Positions 1 to 8,682 of a DNA stretch of 64,000 nucleotides are shown one piece after another; positions within the stretch are counted from its first letter, which is position 1, and every line of letters starts with the position of its first letter. The translations under genes and the position numbers were made by a program. The DNA comes from JABWBD01 sp040768665. GTDB taxonomy: Bacteria; Planctomycetota; Planctomycetia; Pirellulales; Thermoguttaceae. The notes below the pieces were generated by a model that worked only from the letters and a program-made list of their open reading frames with translations, did no database searches and was not told the origin of the DNA. The DNA lies in the NCBI GenBank assembly GCA_040768665.1, contig JAXGMN010000060.1, positions 1 to 64,000 of the forward strand, read 5' to 3'.

Positions 1-150
1 ACGCTGCGGCCACCCCGGATCGACGACGTACTCGATGACCGTGGGCTGCTGCGGATAGTTCGGAGCCGACGCTTTCTTTTCGGCGGCGCCCGCTTCCAGG
101 CAGACCAGTGCGCTAGTCAAGATGCCGAAAATACAGATCGCTTTCATCAT
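1..150 (-). CDS. Secreted protein, N-terminal part only (runs off left edge)
   Basis: The first 50 codons of a minus-strand gene starting at ATG 150 (a second ATG follows at 147). The N-terminus MMKAICIFGILTSALVCLEA is a clear Sec signal peptide: one Lys, a hydrophobic core, and a probable cut near AGAAE. The mature start is followed by PQQPTVIEYVVDPGWPQR, a style of opening seen in planctomycete secreted beta-propeller proteins, but too little is present to name a family. A GGAG ribosome-binding site sits about 8 bases upstream of the first ATG. Signal peptide and RBS are seen directly; the product is unknown. Confidence 0.65.
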   Translation of the reverse strand, partial: MMKAICIFGILTSALVCLEAGAAEKKASAPNYPQQPTVIEYVVDPGWPQR

Positions 151-518
151 GGTGGTACTCCGGGTGTTGTCTTGCCTCTCGGTCACACGACGGCCGCGGT
201 TGATTGTACACGGCGGCCCTGGCCTCGTCACCAGATGGGGGAAAAGAAGATCGTTCCCGAAATCGAAAACCGAATGCATCCTCCCCATATTCTTTTCCAC
301 CATCTTCTTTTCTCCGCTCCGCCCTCCTCGGATCAAAGTCTAGACGTGTGCTTGTTGTGAACTCCCTATTTTTGCCACCTCTCCCCCTGCAGGGCCCGCG
401 GCACGCGCTTGACTCCCCCCCGGATAATGTAGTATGGTGCTCCGTAGAGCGTCGCTCCTTCTCCGGGTCGTTCACGAGCTGACTGCGACCTTGATCTCTT
501 TCTCAAGGAGGCATCGCT
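151..518. other. Intergenic, divergent promoter region
   Basis: A 368-base gap between two divergently transcribed genes, so it should hold both promoters. No convincing -35/-10 pair was identified. An imperfect inverted repeat is visible: GAAAAGAAGAT at 241-251 and its complement at 302-312, with a purine-rich/pyrimidine-rich bias between them. No gene was found; short frames here look like chance. Confidence 0.5.
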
Positions 519-1199
519 ATGATCCGCGTCACATGCCCGAACTGTCAGAGCAAGCTCAACGCCAAGGAAGAGCTGATCGGCGAAACCCGTAACTGTCCCA
601 AGTGCCAGGCGCCGGTCCTGATCACCCGCCCGGCTCCCGAGTGGGAGCGCGATCCCGGGAACCAGGTTCCGGTCGACGAACCCACCACGACAGAGCAGGT
701 CGAAGTCCGCCAGATCGATCCGCTCCCGCAGGCGGAATCGGAACTCGAGCGTCTCAACCGCGAGAACCGGTACGTCGTGCTCGACAGGTCTTCGGCGCTG
801 GCTGCCTGGGAGAACAATGGGCAAGGGTGGATGCTCAAGAGCCGGGCCGGATACCTGCCCGCCGCGAGGAATTCGGACAAACTGCCAACGCAGGGGCATT
901 TCGTGCTGGTTGAGCTTCGATTCGGCACTACCGACGAAGGCTTCCGACTGCTGGCCATTAAGAGCTACCGGCTGGCCGAGCGGTGGGCGCTGACGGCACT
1001 GACTAAGGGCGACGATGCCATCGCCAAGAAAATCGAAGGCCCCGGCTCACTTAACAAAGGCCAGAAGCTGGCTCTCTGCGACCACATCAAAGAGCAGTTC
1101 ATGCGCGAAGTGTGGGCGAGCGTGCCGGAGATTCACGACTATCTGCTCAATACCGACTACCATTCTCCCGGCGTCGAAGTCTCCGCCAGTTCCAAGTGA
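519..1199 (+). CDS. Small zinc-ribbon protein of unknown function
   Basis: A 226-aa protein starting at ATG 519 with a strong AAGGAGG box about 8 bases upstream. The N-terminus has two CxxC knuckles (C6/C9 and C26/C29, with PNC and PKC contexts), the pattern of a zinc-ribbon found on many planctomycete proteins of unknown role. After a charged, proline-containing linker (about 35-75) comes a globular region (about 80-215) ending LNTDYHSPGVEVSASSK. No signal peptide or membrane segment is visible, so it is probably cytoplasmic. The globular half is not recognised. It stands alone, with repeat-rich DNA downstream. Confidence 0.75.
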   Translation: MIRVTCPNCQSKLNAKEELIGETRNCPKCQAPVLITRPAPEWERDPGNQVPVDEPTTTEQVEVRQIDPLPQAESELERLNRENRYVVLDRSSALAAWENNGQGWMLKSRAGYLPAARNSDKLPTQGHFVLVELRFGTTDEGFRLLAIKSYRLAERWALTALTKGDDAIAKKIEGPGSLNKGQKLALCDHIKEQFMREVWASVPEIHDYLLNTDYHSPGVEVSASSK

Positions 1200-1324
1200 T
1201 GGCAGTACGTCCCGCTTGCCGAGCTTGCCGAGCGGTACTTGGAACGACGAGTGGGCCCGCGGTTTTGTTCCATAAGGCCCGAACACGTTCCCATGCTTTG
1301 GCCGAAGGCCTCTTGTCACCGTAG

Positions 1325-1344
1325 CCTGGGGTACACACCCCAGG
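1325..1344. repeat. Short perfect hairpin
   Basis: CCTGGGGT (1325-1332), an ACAC loop, then ACCCCAGG (1337-1344): a perfect 8-bp stem with a 4-base loop. No T-run follows, so it is not a canonical intrinsic terminator. It lies about 125 bases after the zinc-ribbon gene stop and could stabilise the 3' end of that transcript. Confidence 0.4.
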
Positions 1345-1793
1345 ACGGCGGAGAGGTAAAACCGGTGCTCTTGGCTGAAGGCCATGATCACCGCAATCAC
1401 CCTAGCCAAGACTTCACGGGTGAGTATGGTCCTTGGCCAAACTTTTCATAATGGGCAAGATCGCTCAACCGACGATTAACGACTTGCGGCGACGGAGATA
1501 GCCCAGTTTCTCAAGCAACCCTGTCCGCGAAAAAAACTTACTTGACAGATAGCGCCGCATCGATCACACTGGAATATGGACAAATGATCATATTTGTCCG
1601 CAGGGGGCAGCTCCCGCGGCGCCGAGTGCCTCCTGTTTCCGATCTTTGGCAACTTGGATTTCACTTCGCCCCGTCGAGCGGCCACGCGCGCGTTCAGTTC
1701 GCCTCTGCGCGCGGCGGGCGGTGAGGGTGCCCAGCCAGTGCGGGCGCAGCTCTCTCGCCACTCCATTTCGGCGATCCTCCCACCCAGAAGCGC

Positions 1794-1843
1794 GTGGTGC
1801 CCAAACTGCCTTGGTTTTGAGAAATCGAGAAGTTGGGCACCAC
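1794..1843. repeat. Inverted repeat with GTGGTGCCCAA arms
   Basis: GTGGTGCCCAA at 1794-1804 is answered by TTGGGCACCAC at 1833-1843, with extra near-complementary bases next to the spacer. The palindrome lies just before the 70-base tandem repeat. It resembles dispersed planctomycete palindromes of unknown role. Confidence 0.45.
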
Positions 1844-1870
1844 AGCCGCCACTCCGGGAAATCCTTCGAG

Positions 1871-2033
1871 GCGGCAGGGGGCCGAGATGGCGATGGGATG
1901 CGTCTGCTAGCTGGGAAACCTTTGGCTCCTGCCGCGCGAGGCGGCAGGGGGCCGAGACGGCGATGCGATGCATCTGCTCGCTGGGGAACCTTTGGCTCCT
2001 GCCGCGCGAGGCGGCAGGGGGCCGGAAGTGCGT
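1871..2033. repeat. 70-base tandem direct repeat, about 2.3 copies
   Basis: Units start with GCGGCAGGGGGCCG at 1871, 1941 and 2011, so the period is exactly 70 bases. The first two units are nearly identical, including CTTTGGCTCCTGCCGCGCGA; the third breaks off after the first ~20 bases. Each unit contains CTGCCGCGCGAGGCGGCAG, itself a palindrome (CTGCCGC/GCGGCAG). No spacer-repeat alternation, so not CRISPR. Confidence 0.7.
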
Positions 2034-2361
2034 TGGAGGACGCGTGCTAGCTGCCGAACCTCGTTCACCCGTAGCACGAGGCCACGGGGGTCCTGGAGAT
2101 GTGTAGGACGACGAGCTCGGCAAGCGGGACCTACTTTTCCGGATGGGTTCTTTTCCGGCTACTTGTGGCCCGTCCAGAGGCCCCTCGGCGCCAAACTGGT
2201 GTTGACCTCGCGAGTTGCTTGCTGCTATGTAACGCCCCTTACTTTTCCGGGAGTTTCCGCGGGCGGTTCCGCCCCGCGAGGCGCCCAGGGTATGTAATCA
2301 GCCGGTATGCCCCGCGATCTTATCTGACAATTTCCCCATTCCTGGCAAGCTAGAGCACGCG

Positions 2362-3489
2362 ATGGGTCATTGCACGAGGATCCTCTCGGTCGGAATCCGG
2401 ACTCTCGGGCCGATCCCCCGGTCAGCGCTCCTGTTGGCGGCGTGTTTGCCGTGGCTCGCCGGCGGGTGTGCGGCTCGTGCGCTTCGTCCCACCGAATTGC
2501 CGCCCGAGTGCATTGCCCGGCCCGCTGCAAACCGCTCGATGGCCAACCTTTCGCGGCTCGTCAACTACGCCGCCAAGAATGACGTGATCGACCCGGGCGA
2601 CATCCTCGACGTCACCGTGGTCAACGATTTCGAGAACCCGGAAGACAGGACCGCTCCGGTCCGCGTCGGCGACGACGGAGTGGCCGATATCCCGTTGGTC
2701 GGGAGAATCCCGCTGGCAGGATTGGAATTGATCGACGCCGAACAGGCGATTGCGGCGACCGCAGTGGCTCGCGGGATATTCCAGAACCCGAATGTTACGC
2801 TCGACTTCCGGAAGAAACGTTCCAACCGCGTCACGGTGGTTGGAGCGGTCCTCGAGCCCGGCACTTATGAACTGCCGCGGACCTCCAGCTCCCTGCTGGC
2901 GGCCCTGGTGGCGGCAGGAGGACTGAATGAAGAAGCGGGCTCCGACGTCGAGGTGCGCCGTGCCCTTCCGCCCGGCGGCGAAGAAGGCGCCAAACCTCGG
3001 GTGGCGGGAGTTGAAGGGCAACTGACCTCCTTTGAACAAAGCACCGCGCGCCCGTTCAAGACGATCAAGATCAATCTGGTCAGCGCATCGGAAGAGGGCA
3101 ACGTCGCCTACGACCTGAACGACGGCGACGTCGTGATGGTCCCGCCGCAGCCCACCCGCACGGTCCACGTGTTCGGGCTGGTCAATAATCCCGGTCAGCA
3201 CCAGATGCCTCGCGACACGGATCTGTATCTGCTGGACGCCGTGGCGATGTCGGGCGGGGTGTCCTCGATCATGGCCGACCAGGTGCTGATCCTCCGCCGC
3301 GTGCCCGGGCAGGAAGGGATGGTCCGGATCTCCAGCAGCGTCCGCCGCGCGAAGGACGAGCCCGCATACAACATCCGACTCGCTCCCGGCGATCTCGTCA
3401 GCCTGGAAGAAACTCCCGTCAGCATAGCCTGGGACGCGGTTCGCAGCGTCGTCCGCTTTGCGGTCGGCGGTTCGTTGGCAGTGTTCTAG
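2362..3489 (+). CDS. Wza-like polysaccharide export lipoprotein
   Basis: A 375-aa protein. The N-terminus has a long signal sequence with a lipobox LAGGC (Cys36), predicting an envelope lipoprotein. Residues about 75-150 match the poly-export beta-domain (DPGDILDVTV, then VADIPLVGRIPLAGL). Two SLBB-like modules follow, near 155-250 (VTVVGAVLEPGTYELP) and 265-345 (VHVFGLVNNPGQHQMP, then LLDAVAMSGGV). In the Wza family this protein forms the outer-membrane channel for capsule or exopolysaccharide. The next gene, a Wzc-like copolymerase, starts 16 bases after the stop, so the two are almost certainly cotranscribed. The ATG at 2362 has only a weak ribosome-binding site, so the start is slightly uncertain. 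Confidence 0.85.
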   Translation: MGHCTRILSVGIRTLGPIPRSALLLAACLPWLAGGCAARALRPTELPPECIARPAANRSMANLSRLVNYAAKNDVIDPGDILDVTVVNDFENPEDRTAPVRVGDDGVADIPLVGRIPLAGLELIDAEQAIAATAVARGIFQNPNVTLDFRKKRSNRVTVVGAVLEPGTYELPRTSSSLLAALVAAGGLNEEAGSDVEVRRALPPGGEEGAKPRVAGVEGQLTSFEQSTARPFKTIKINLVSASEEGNVAYDLNDGDVVMVPPQPTRTVHVFGLVNNPGQHQMPRDTDLYLLDAVAMSGGVSSIMADQVLILRRVPGQEGMVRISSSVRRAKDEPAYNIRLAPGDLVSLEETPVSIAWDAVRSVVRFAVGGSLAVF

Positions 3490-3505
3490 AATCCAAGAGG
3501 GCGCA

Positions 3506-5839
3506 ATGCTGGAATCCCCCGCCGTGGAAGCGGAAAACGACGAAGGGGCGTCGACCCACTTCGTCCATTCGCTGGTGCAGTTTGCGATCGCCGTGCGGCA
3601 TCGCAAGAACATCGTCATTGTCTGCCTCGCCGTCGCAATCCTCCTTGGGGCGCTCTACTACGCCACCGCAACGCGCTATTACTCGGCCGAGGCCGGACTG
3701 CTCGTGCTCCAGGTCGGCAATGAAACATGGTCGCCGACCGCGACCCAGAAAAGCCTCGAGAAGACCGTGCTGCCGACCTACGAGAGCCTCATCGTCAGCC
3801 GGAAGGTCATCGACGGCGCGCTGGCGCTTCTGCAGCCGCAGGATCGCATCGACCTGGCGGGCGTGCCGAGGGAAAACTGGGCCAACGTCCTGCGGTCGAA
3901 CCTCAGCGTCCGCGCGGTCCGCAACACGAACATTATCAAGGTGGGATACACCTCGAAAGACCCCAATGCCGCCGTGGCGGTCGTCGATGCGGTCGTTCGC
4001 GCCTACCAGACTTTCACCGACGAAACCTACAAGAGCACGGCCGGCGAGATTATTCAGATCCTTGACCGGGAAAAGAGCCAATTGTCGGAACAGTTGGCGA
4101 AAAAGAATAACGAGTATCTCGCCGCCCGGCGCGTGCTGGGCGACATGGGTATTCCCGTCGACAGCAAGGTGCTCCACCCTCTCGCGCAGCGCGCCGTGTC
4201 GCTGAACGACGATCTGACCAAGGCCTGGACGGCACGCATCGAGCTCGAAGCAGCGCTCGCCTCACTCGAATCCGCCGTCCGCAACGGCGAGGACCTGCAG
4301 CAGTACGTGCTTGCCGTGGCCACCGCGGTGGGCGAAAAAGTCCTTCTGGCCACCCTCGGATTCACGCAAGAAGACGCCCAAACGCAGAGCCATCTGCAGC
4401 AATCTCTCTTCGACGCCGAAGCGGAACTCAAGCAGTTGCAGATTCGCCTCGGCCCGAATCATCCCGAAGTTCGTGCGATCGTGGAGAAGGCCGAGCTTGC
4501 AAAACAGCAACTGGCGGGCTACCAGGACCGGGTTCGCGAGCGGCTCGCGCGCCTCGACAACTCCCACATGGGAACGCTGTTGATCAACCTCCTCAGACAG
4601 AAGGCGACCCAGGCCCGCCGGCTCGAATCCTCCCTGGCCGCGCAGTTCGACCAGGCTCAGGCCGAGGCGGTTGCCATGAACGATCAGTTGTCCCAGGTTC
4701 AGATTCTCGAACACGACCTGAACTGGCTCCGCGGATTGCACGACGTTCTGTTGAACCGGATCGCCGGACTGGACATGAAGCACGAGGGCGGTTTGGACGT
4801 GCGGACCTCGGTCGTCGACGAGCCGGTGGTCCGCAAGAGTCCCGTCTCGCCCAAGTTGCTGACCACCTTCGTCCTCTGTCTGACCGCCGGGATGGCCGTC
4901 GCCCTGTTGATCGTTTACCTGCTCGACGTGCTCGACGACCATTTCCGGTCGCTTGAAGAGATGCAGGCGATCCTCGGCGTCCCCGCCTTAGCCATGGTCC
5001 AGCAGTTGCCGCCGGCCGACGCCGTCGGAGTGCAATCGCTCCAGATCGTGGTGGAGCCCGAGGCGATGGAAAGCGAGGCGTTCCGCACGCTCCGCACCGC
5101 TCTGCTCCTATCGAACCAGGAAAACCGCAAGATCGTCGTCTCGAGCTCAGAGCCCGGAGACGGCAAAACCACCGTGCTGGCGAATCTCGCCGCCGCACTG
5201 GCCCAATCCCGGAAGAAGACACTCCTGATCGACGCCGACCTCCGCCGTCCCGGGCTGACGGCCATGCTCGATATGCGCGGAGTCGATGGCCTGACGGGTG
5301 TCCTCCACGGGCAGGAGCCGGTGGCGACGATGGCTGCCCAACACATTCGAGCCACGGAATTGCCGGGCCTCGACATTCTCCCGTCGGGGCCACGGCCGAC
5401 CAATCCCGCCGAATTGCTGGCAAGCCCCCGGTTCGCCGAGCTGCTGGCGTGGGCGGAGGTCGTCTACGACCACGTGCTCGTCGACAGTCCTCCTGCGCTC
5501 GCGGCGAGCGACACGGCCGTCATTGGCCGCCTGGTCGACGGCGTCGTGCTCGTCGTGCAACCCGCCAAGAACCATCGCCGAGTGCTCATCCGCACGGTCA
5601 AGAGCTTTACGCTGCTGAAAATCCCGGTCTTCGGCGTCGTGGTGAACCGCGTCGATGCGGGCAATTCGTACTACTACGGATACAACGGCGCTTACCATTA
5701 CGACTACACGCCGAACGAGACCACCCAACAGCAGTGCGACGACGGGCTCCCGGTCGATGGCGACCTGCCCGAGGACAACTTTGTTTCCTATGTCAAAGAC
5801 GACCATCCGGGCGGGATTGTTCCGCGGCGCGTTGCCTGA
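3506..5839 (+). CDS. Wzc-like chain-length determinant fused to BY-kinase
   Basis: A 777-aa protein. The ATG at 3506 is chosen over an in-frame ATG at 3458 because it avoids overlapping the export gene and has an AAGAGGG box. It combines a Wzz domain (transmembrane helix about 37-55, periplasmic coiled-coil region about 190-420, second helix about 450-475) with a cytoplasmic tyrosine-kinase domain. The kinase has Walker A EPGDGKTT (K554), Walker A' LLIDADLRRP (about 573-582) and Walker B VLVDSPP (D660). The C-terminal tail carries seven tyrosines in residues 722-734, the autophosphorylated cluster typical of BY-kinases. In this family, cycling of Tyr phosphorylation controls polymer length and export together with Wza. 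It sits between the Wza-like gene and the ligase/polymerase gene. Confidence 0.9.
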   Translation: MLESPAVEAENDEGASTHFVHSLVQFAIAVRHRKNIVIVCLAVAILLGALYYATATRYYSAEAGLLVLQVGNETWSPTATQKSLEKTVLPTYESLIVSRKVIDGALALLQPQDRIDLAGVPRENWANVLRSNLSVRAVRNTNIIKVGYTSKDPNAAVAVVDAVVRAYQTFTDETYKSTAGEIIQILDREKSQLSEQLAKKNNEYLAARRVLGDMGIPVDSKVLHPLAQRAVSLNDDLTKAWTARIELEAALASLESAVRNGEDLQQYVLAVATAVGEKVLLATLGFTQEDAQTQSHLQQSLFDAEAELKQLQIRLGPNHPEVRAIVEKAELAKQQLAGYQDRVRERLARLDNSHMGTLLINLLRQKATQARRLESSLAAQFDQAQAEAVAMNDQLSQVQILEHDLNWLRGLHDVLLNRIAGLDMKHEGGLDVRTSVVDEPVVRKSPVSPKLLTTFVLCLTAGMAVALLIVYLLDVLDDHFRSLEEMQAILGVPALAMVQQLPPADAVGVQSLQIVVEPEAMESEAFRTLRTALLLSNQENRKIVVSSSEPGDGKTTVLANLAAALAQSRKKTLLIDADLRRPGLTAMLDMRGVDGLTGVLHGQEPVATMAAQHIRATELPGLDILPSGPRPTNPAELLASPRFAELLAWAEVVYDHVLVDSPPALAASDTAVIGRLVDGVVLVVQPAKNHRRVLIRTVKSFTLLKIPVFGVVVNRVDAGNSYYYGYNGAYHYDYTPNETTQQQCDDGLPVDGDLPEDNFVSYVKDDHPGGIVPRRVA

Positions 5840-5873
5840 ACGAGCAACCATGCCTTCCGATAGGGCGGAAACC

Positions 5874-8657
5874 ATGAACCAGACATCCGAAGCCCCCGTC
5901 GGCGGTCGGCGCGACCACCATCGCCGACAACATCGGCACCACCAGCCGACCGCGCCCGATGCGCTGCTGCGGATCGTCGATGGCGGACTTGCCGCGTGCA
6001 TCTTCCTGCTGCCGCTGGTGATGGGAGGCCGGCAAGCCGTCGGGGTCCTCCTTCTCTCGGTCCTCGCCGTCGGAATCAGCCTGGCGTGGATCGTCCGGCA
6101 ACACATGCGAGGCGCGGCCTTCTGGCGACGATGTTCGCTGGAATGGGTCTTTCTTGCCGGCATCGCCCTGCTCGTGCTACAGGTGGTCCCGCTTCCACAG
6201 CCGTTGGTCGAACGCCTGGCTCCGCACACCGGCCGGATCCTTCCCCTTTGGTCTTCGCAGGCCGAGGCAGGCGTCCGGCTCGGCATCTGGCCGTGCATCT
6301 CCCTCGCTCCCGCGGCGACGCAAGCCGGCCTGATGACACTTCTTGCCTACTGCCTCATCTTCCTGGTCACCGTTCAGCGGATCGCCCACGTCGAAGACGT
6401 GGAACGGCTGCTGCGGTGGACCGCCCTGTCGGCCTGTATCATGGCGACCTTCGCCATCGTGCAACTGCTCACCAGCAACGGGAAATTCTTCTGGTTCTAC
6501 CGTCATCCTTACGTCACGACCGACATCGTTGCCACGGGGAGCTTTGTCAGCCGCAACCACTTCGCCGATTTCCTGGCGTTGGGAATCGGCCCGGTGATCT
6601 GGTGGATTCAGCACGCGATCGGCAAGCAGCCCCGGTCCCGCAACGGCCGTTTTCGTGCCTCGGGCGAGACCTCCTTGAAGGAGTTCGCTGCCGCCGCCGC
6701 AATCGTCGGACTGGGGATCGTGCTATTCGCCGGGCTTCTCTCGCTGTCGCGAGGTGGAATCGCCGCGATGCTCGTCGCCGCCGTGCTCGGCGCGGCGATC
6801 TGCGTCCGCGCCTCGGCGCTGGGGATGCGATTCCTCCTCGGACTGGCTGCCGTGGCGTTGCTGGTGGGGGCGTCGCTGATGATTTTCGGCTCCGAAAGAG
6901 TCGCTCGCCGGTTCTCCGACGTCGACAGCTATTCTTTCGACACGATCGACCACGGAGCGGCTCGGCGCACGATCTGGACCGCGGTCATGAAAGCGATGCC
7001 CGACTTCGCCGTCATGGGAGCGGGGGTGGGCAGCCTGCGCGACGTCTATCCGCGCTACCTGGACGAACCGCGGGGGCCGAACTACTACACCCATGCCGAA
7101 AACAGTTCGTTGCAGATCCTGTTCGAAACCGGGGTCCCCGGAGTCGTACTGCTGGTCCTGGTCGTCGGGACCATCGGATATTGGTGTTTCAACGGTTTGC
7201 GCAGGGCGCCGGACAGCCGCGCGCTCGTCTGCGTCGGAGCGGCGACCGCCGGGCTTACCGCGAGTCTGTTGCACAGCGCGGTCGACTTCAATTGGTACTG
7301 TCCGGCCTGCACGGTGATCGTCGGCATCCTGGCCGCGTCGGCTTGCCGGCTGTCGCAGATCAGTTCGCAAAAGGCCGACGGGCGATCCTTCACGATTCCC
7401 GTGCCCCGCTTCGCCCTGGCGTTCGCCGCACTGGGCCTCGTCGTCCTGGGCGGCTGGATGTTGAACGGTCGGATCGGCCCGGTTGCGGCCGAACAGCACT
7501 GGGCCCGTTATCTCCTGATGGAGCTTACGCCCGACGATACCGAGTTGTCGCTCGCCGACGAATTCGAGGCGACCGACGGCGAGCGGCCGGCCGCCCAGGC
7601 GGTCGATTCCGAACCGATGGATGAGCGGATGATCTCCGACTTGCAGGAAGTCATCCGCTGGGACCCGGCATTCGCCCGGGCTCACCTGTCGCTGGCAAGC
7701 ATCTACCTGCGCCGGTTCCACCGCTTGCAGCAGCAGTGTCCGAACGTCATGCCGCTGGCGCAGATACGCGAAGCGGCATTCGCCGCCCGCGACAACGACG
7801 CAAATCCCCTGGACACTCCCGAGGCGCTCGGCGCGTGGATGTCTCGCGCATTCGGAGAGCATTGCCGCTATCTCGACCTCGCTCTCTCCCACACGCACCG
7901 CGCGTTGGCGCTGTGCCCGATGATCGGCGAGGGTTACCTGTACCTGGGCGACCTCTGCTTTCTTGAAGGAGGAACCGCCGCCACGAAGACCGCCTACGTC
8001 GACCAGGCCCTTTCGCTCCAACCGCATGATCCGACCGTGCTCTTCTATGCCGGCAGAGAGGCCTGCCTCGCGGGCGAGTTCGATAAGGGGCTCGACTTTC
8101 TTCGCCGATCTTTCCACGCCGGGTCCGGACACAAACAGGAGATCATCGGATGGCTCGCGGGTCAGGCCCCGCCGGAATCGCGACAGGAAGAGCTCCAGTT
8201 TCTCCTCGAGTACTTCCAGCCGGACTTCGACGGCTTCCGGCTGCTCGAAAAACGCTACTCGGAAGTGGCACAACCCGAGGAGTTGGGCCTTCTCTACCAG
8301 CATTTCGCGCCGGTAGCCCAAGCGGAAGCGGAGAGGATCGAGCCGGTCAACTCGGGCCAGGCCGCCTTCGTCTGGCTCAAGGCCCAGAACCTCTACGCCC
8401 GGCTCGACGATATTCCGCGGGCCTGCGAGTGCGGCCAACGCGCGGTCCGCGCGGCGCCGAATGCCTACCAGATCCGGTATCGCCTGGCGATGTTCCTTGC
8501 GCAGCACGGGCAGTACGAAGAAGCCCGGCGACACTTCGAGTGGTGCTGCAGCCGCGACCCCGACAACCCCCGGCTGCAGCGAAAACTGACCGAAGTCGTC
8601 AAGCAACATATCGCACACGAGGCGGACGCCGCCTCGCCGGCACAGTTCCTGCGATGA
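5874..8657 (+). CDS. O-antigen ligase/polymerase-like membrane protein with C-terminal TPRs
   Basis: A 927-aa protein; start taken at ATG 5874 because AGGGCGG lies 5 bases upstream (ATG 5850 in frame is an alternative). The N-terminal ~520 residues hold about a dozen hydrophobic helices and the Wzy_C/WaaL-type core, including LSRGG near the middle and YTHAENSSLQILFETGVPG, the periplasmic region carrying the conserved His. The C-terminal ~350 residues are soluble, with repeated helical pairs like TPRs (for example AFARAHLSLASIYLRR and AYQIRYRLAMFLAQHGQYEEARRH). Such proteins polymerise or ligate undecaprenyl-linked glycans on the outer face of the inner membrane. The gene lies 34 bases after the BY-kinase gene and 25 before the dehydratase gene. 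Polymerase versus ligase cannot be decided from sequence. Confidence 0.82.
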   Translation: MNQTSEAPVGGRRDHHRRQHRHHQPTAPDALLRIVDGGLAACIFLLPLVMGGRQAVGVLLLSVLAVGISLAWIVRQHMRGAAFWRRCSLEWVFLAGIALLVLQVVPLPQPLVERLAPHTGRILPLWSSQAEAGVRLGIWPCISLAPAATQAGLMTLLAYCLIFLVTVQRIAHVEDVERLLRWTALSACIMATFAIVQLLTSNGKFFWFYRHPYVTTDIVATGSFVSRNHFADFLALGIGPVIWWIQHAIGKQPRSRNGRFRASGETSLKEFAAAAAIVGLGIVLFAGLLSLSRGGIAAMLVAAVLGAAICVRASALGMRFLLGLAAVALLVGASLMIFGSERVARRFSDVDSYSFDTIDHGAARRTIWTAVMKAMPDFAVMGAGVGSLRDVYPRYLDEPRGPNYYTHAENSSLQILFETGVPGVVLLVLVVGTIGYWCFNGLRRAPDSRALVCVGAATAGLTASLLHSAVDFNWYCPACTVIVGILAASACRLSQISSQKADGRSFTIPVPRFALAFAALGLVVLGGWMLNGRIGPVAAEQHWARYLLMELTPDDTELSLADEFEATDGERPAAQAVDSEPMDERMISDLQEVIRWDPAFARAHLSLASIYLRRFHRLQQQCPNVMPLAQIREAAFAARDNDANPLDTPEALGAWMSRAFGEHCRYLDLALSHTHRALALCPMIGEGYLYLGDLCFLEGGTAATKTAYVDQALSLQPHDPTVLFYAGREACLAGEFDKGLDFLRRSFHAGSGHKQEIIGWLAGQAPPESRQEELQFLLEYFQPDFDGFRLLEKRYSEVAQPEELGLLYQHFAPVAQAEAERIEPVNSGQAAFVWLKAQNLYARLDDIPRACECGQRAVRAAPNAYQIRYRLAMFLAQHGQYEEARRHFEWCCSRDPDNPRLQRKLTEVVKQHIAHEADAASPAQFLR

Positions 8658-8682
8658 GACGCCCGATGGTGGAGAAACAGAC

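Larger units (their letters stand above)
1200..2361. other. Long intergenic region rich in small repeats
   Basis: About 1.16 kb without a supportable gene. It contains a short perfect hairpin (1325-1344), an inverted repeat around GTGGTGCCCAA (1794-1843) and a 70-base tandem repeat (from 1871), listed separately. Open frames in several phases overlap each other and show no homology-like motifs. The stretch separates the zinc-ribbon gene from the polysaccharide cluster and presumably carries the cluster promoter, which could not be placed. Confidence 0.55.

Noticed and set aside
1871..2033. CRISPR array
   Set aside because: Units are contiguous with a 70-base period and no alternating spacers; no cas genes nearby.
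3458..3505. Earlier start for the Wzc-like gene
   Set aside because: It overlaps the export gene and encodes residues unlike family N-termini; ATG 3506 has the ribosome-binding site.
5996..7624. A 542-codon plus-strand frame overlapping the ligase gene
   Set aside because: Arg/Pro-rich shadow of the membrane protein in another phase.
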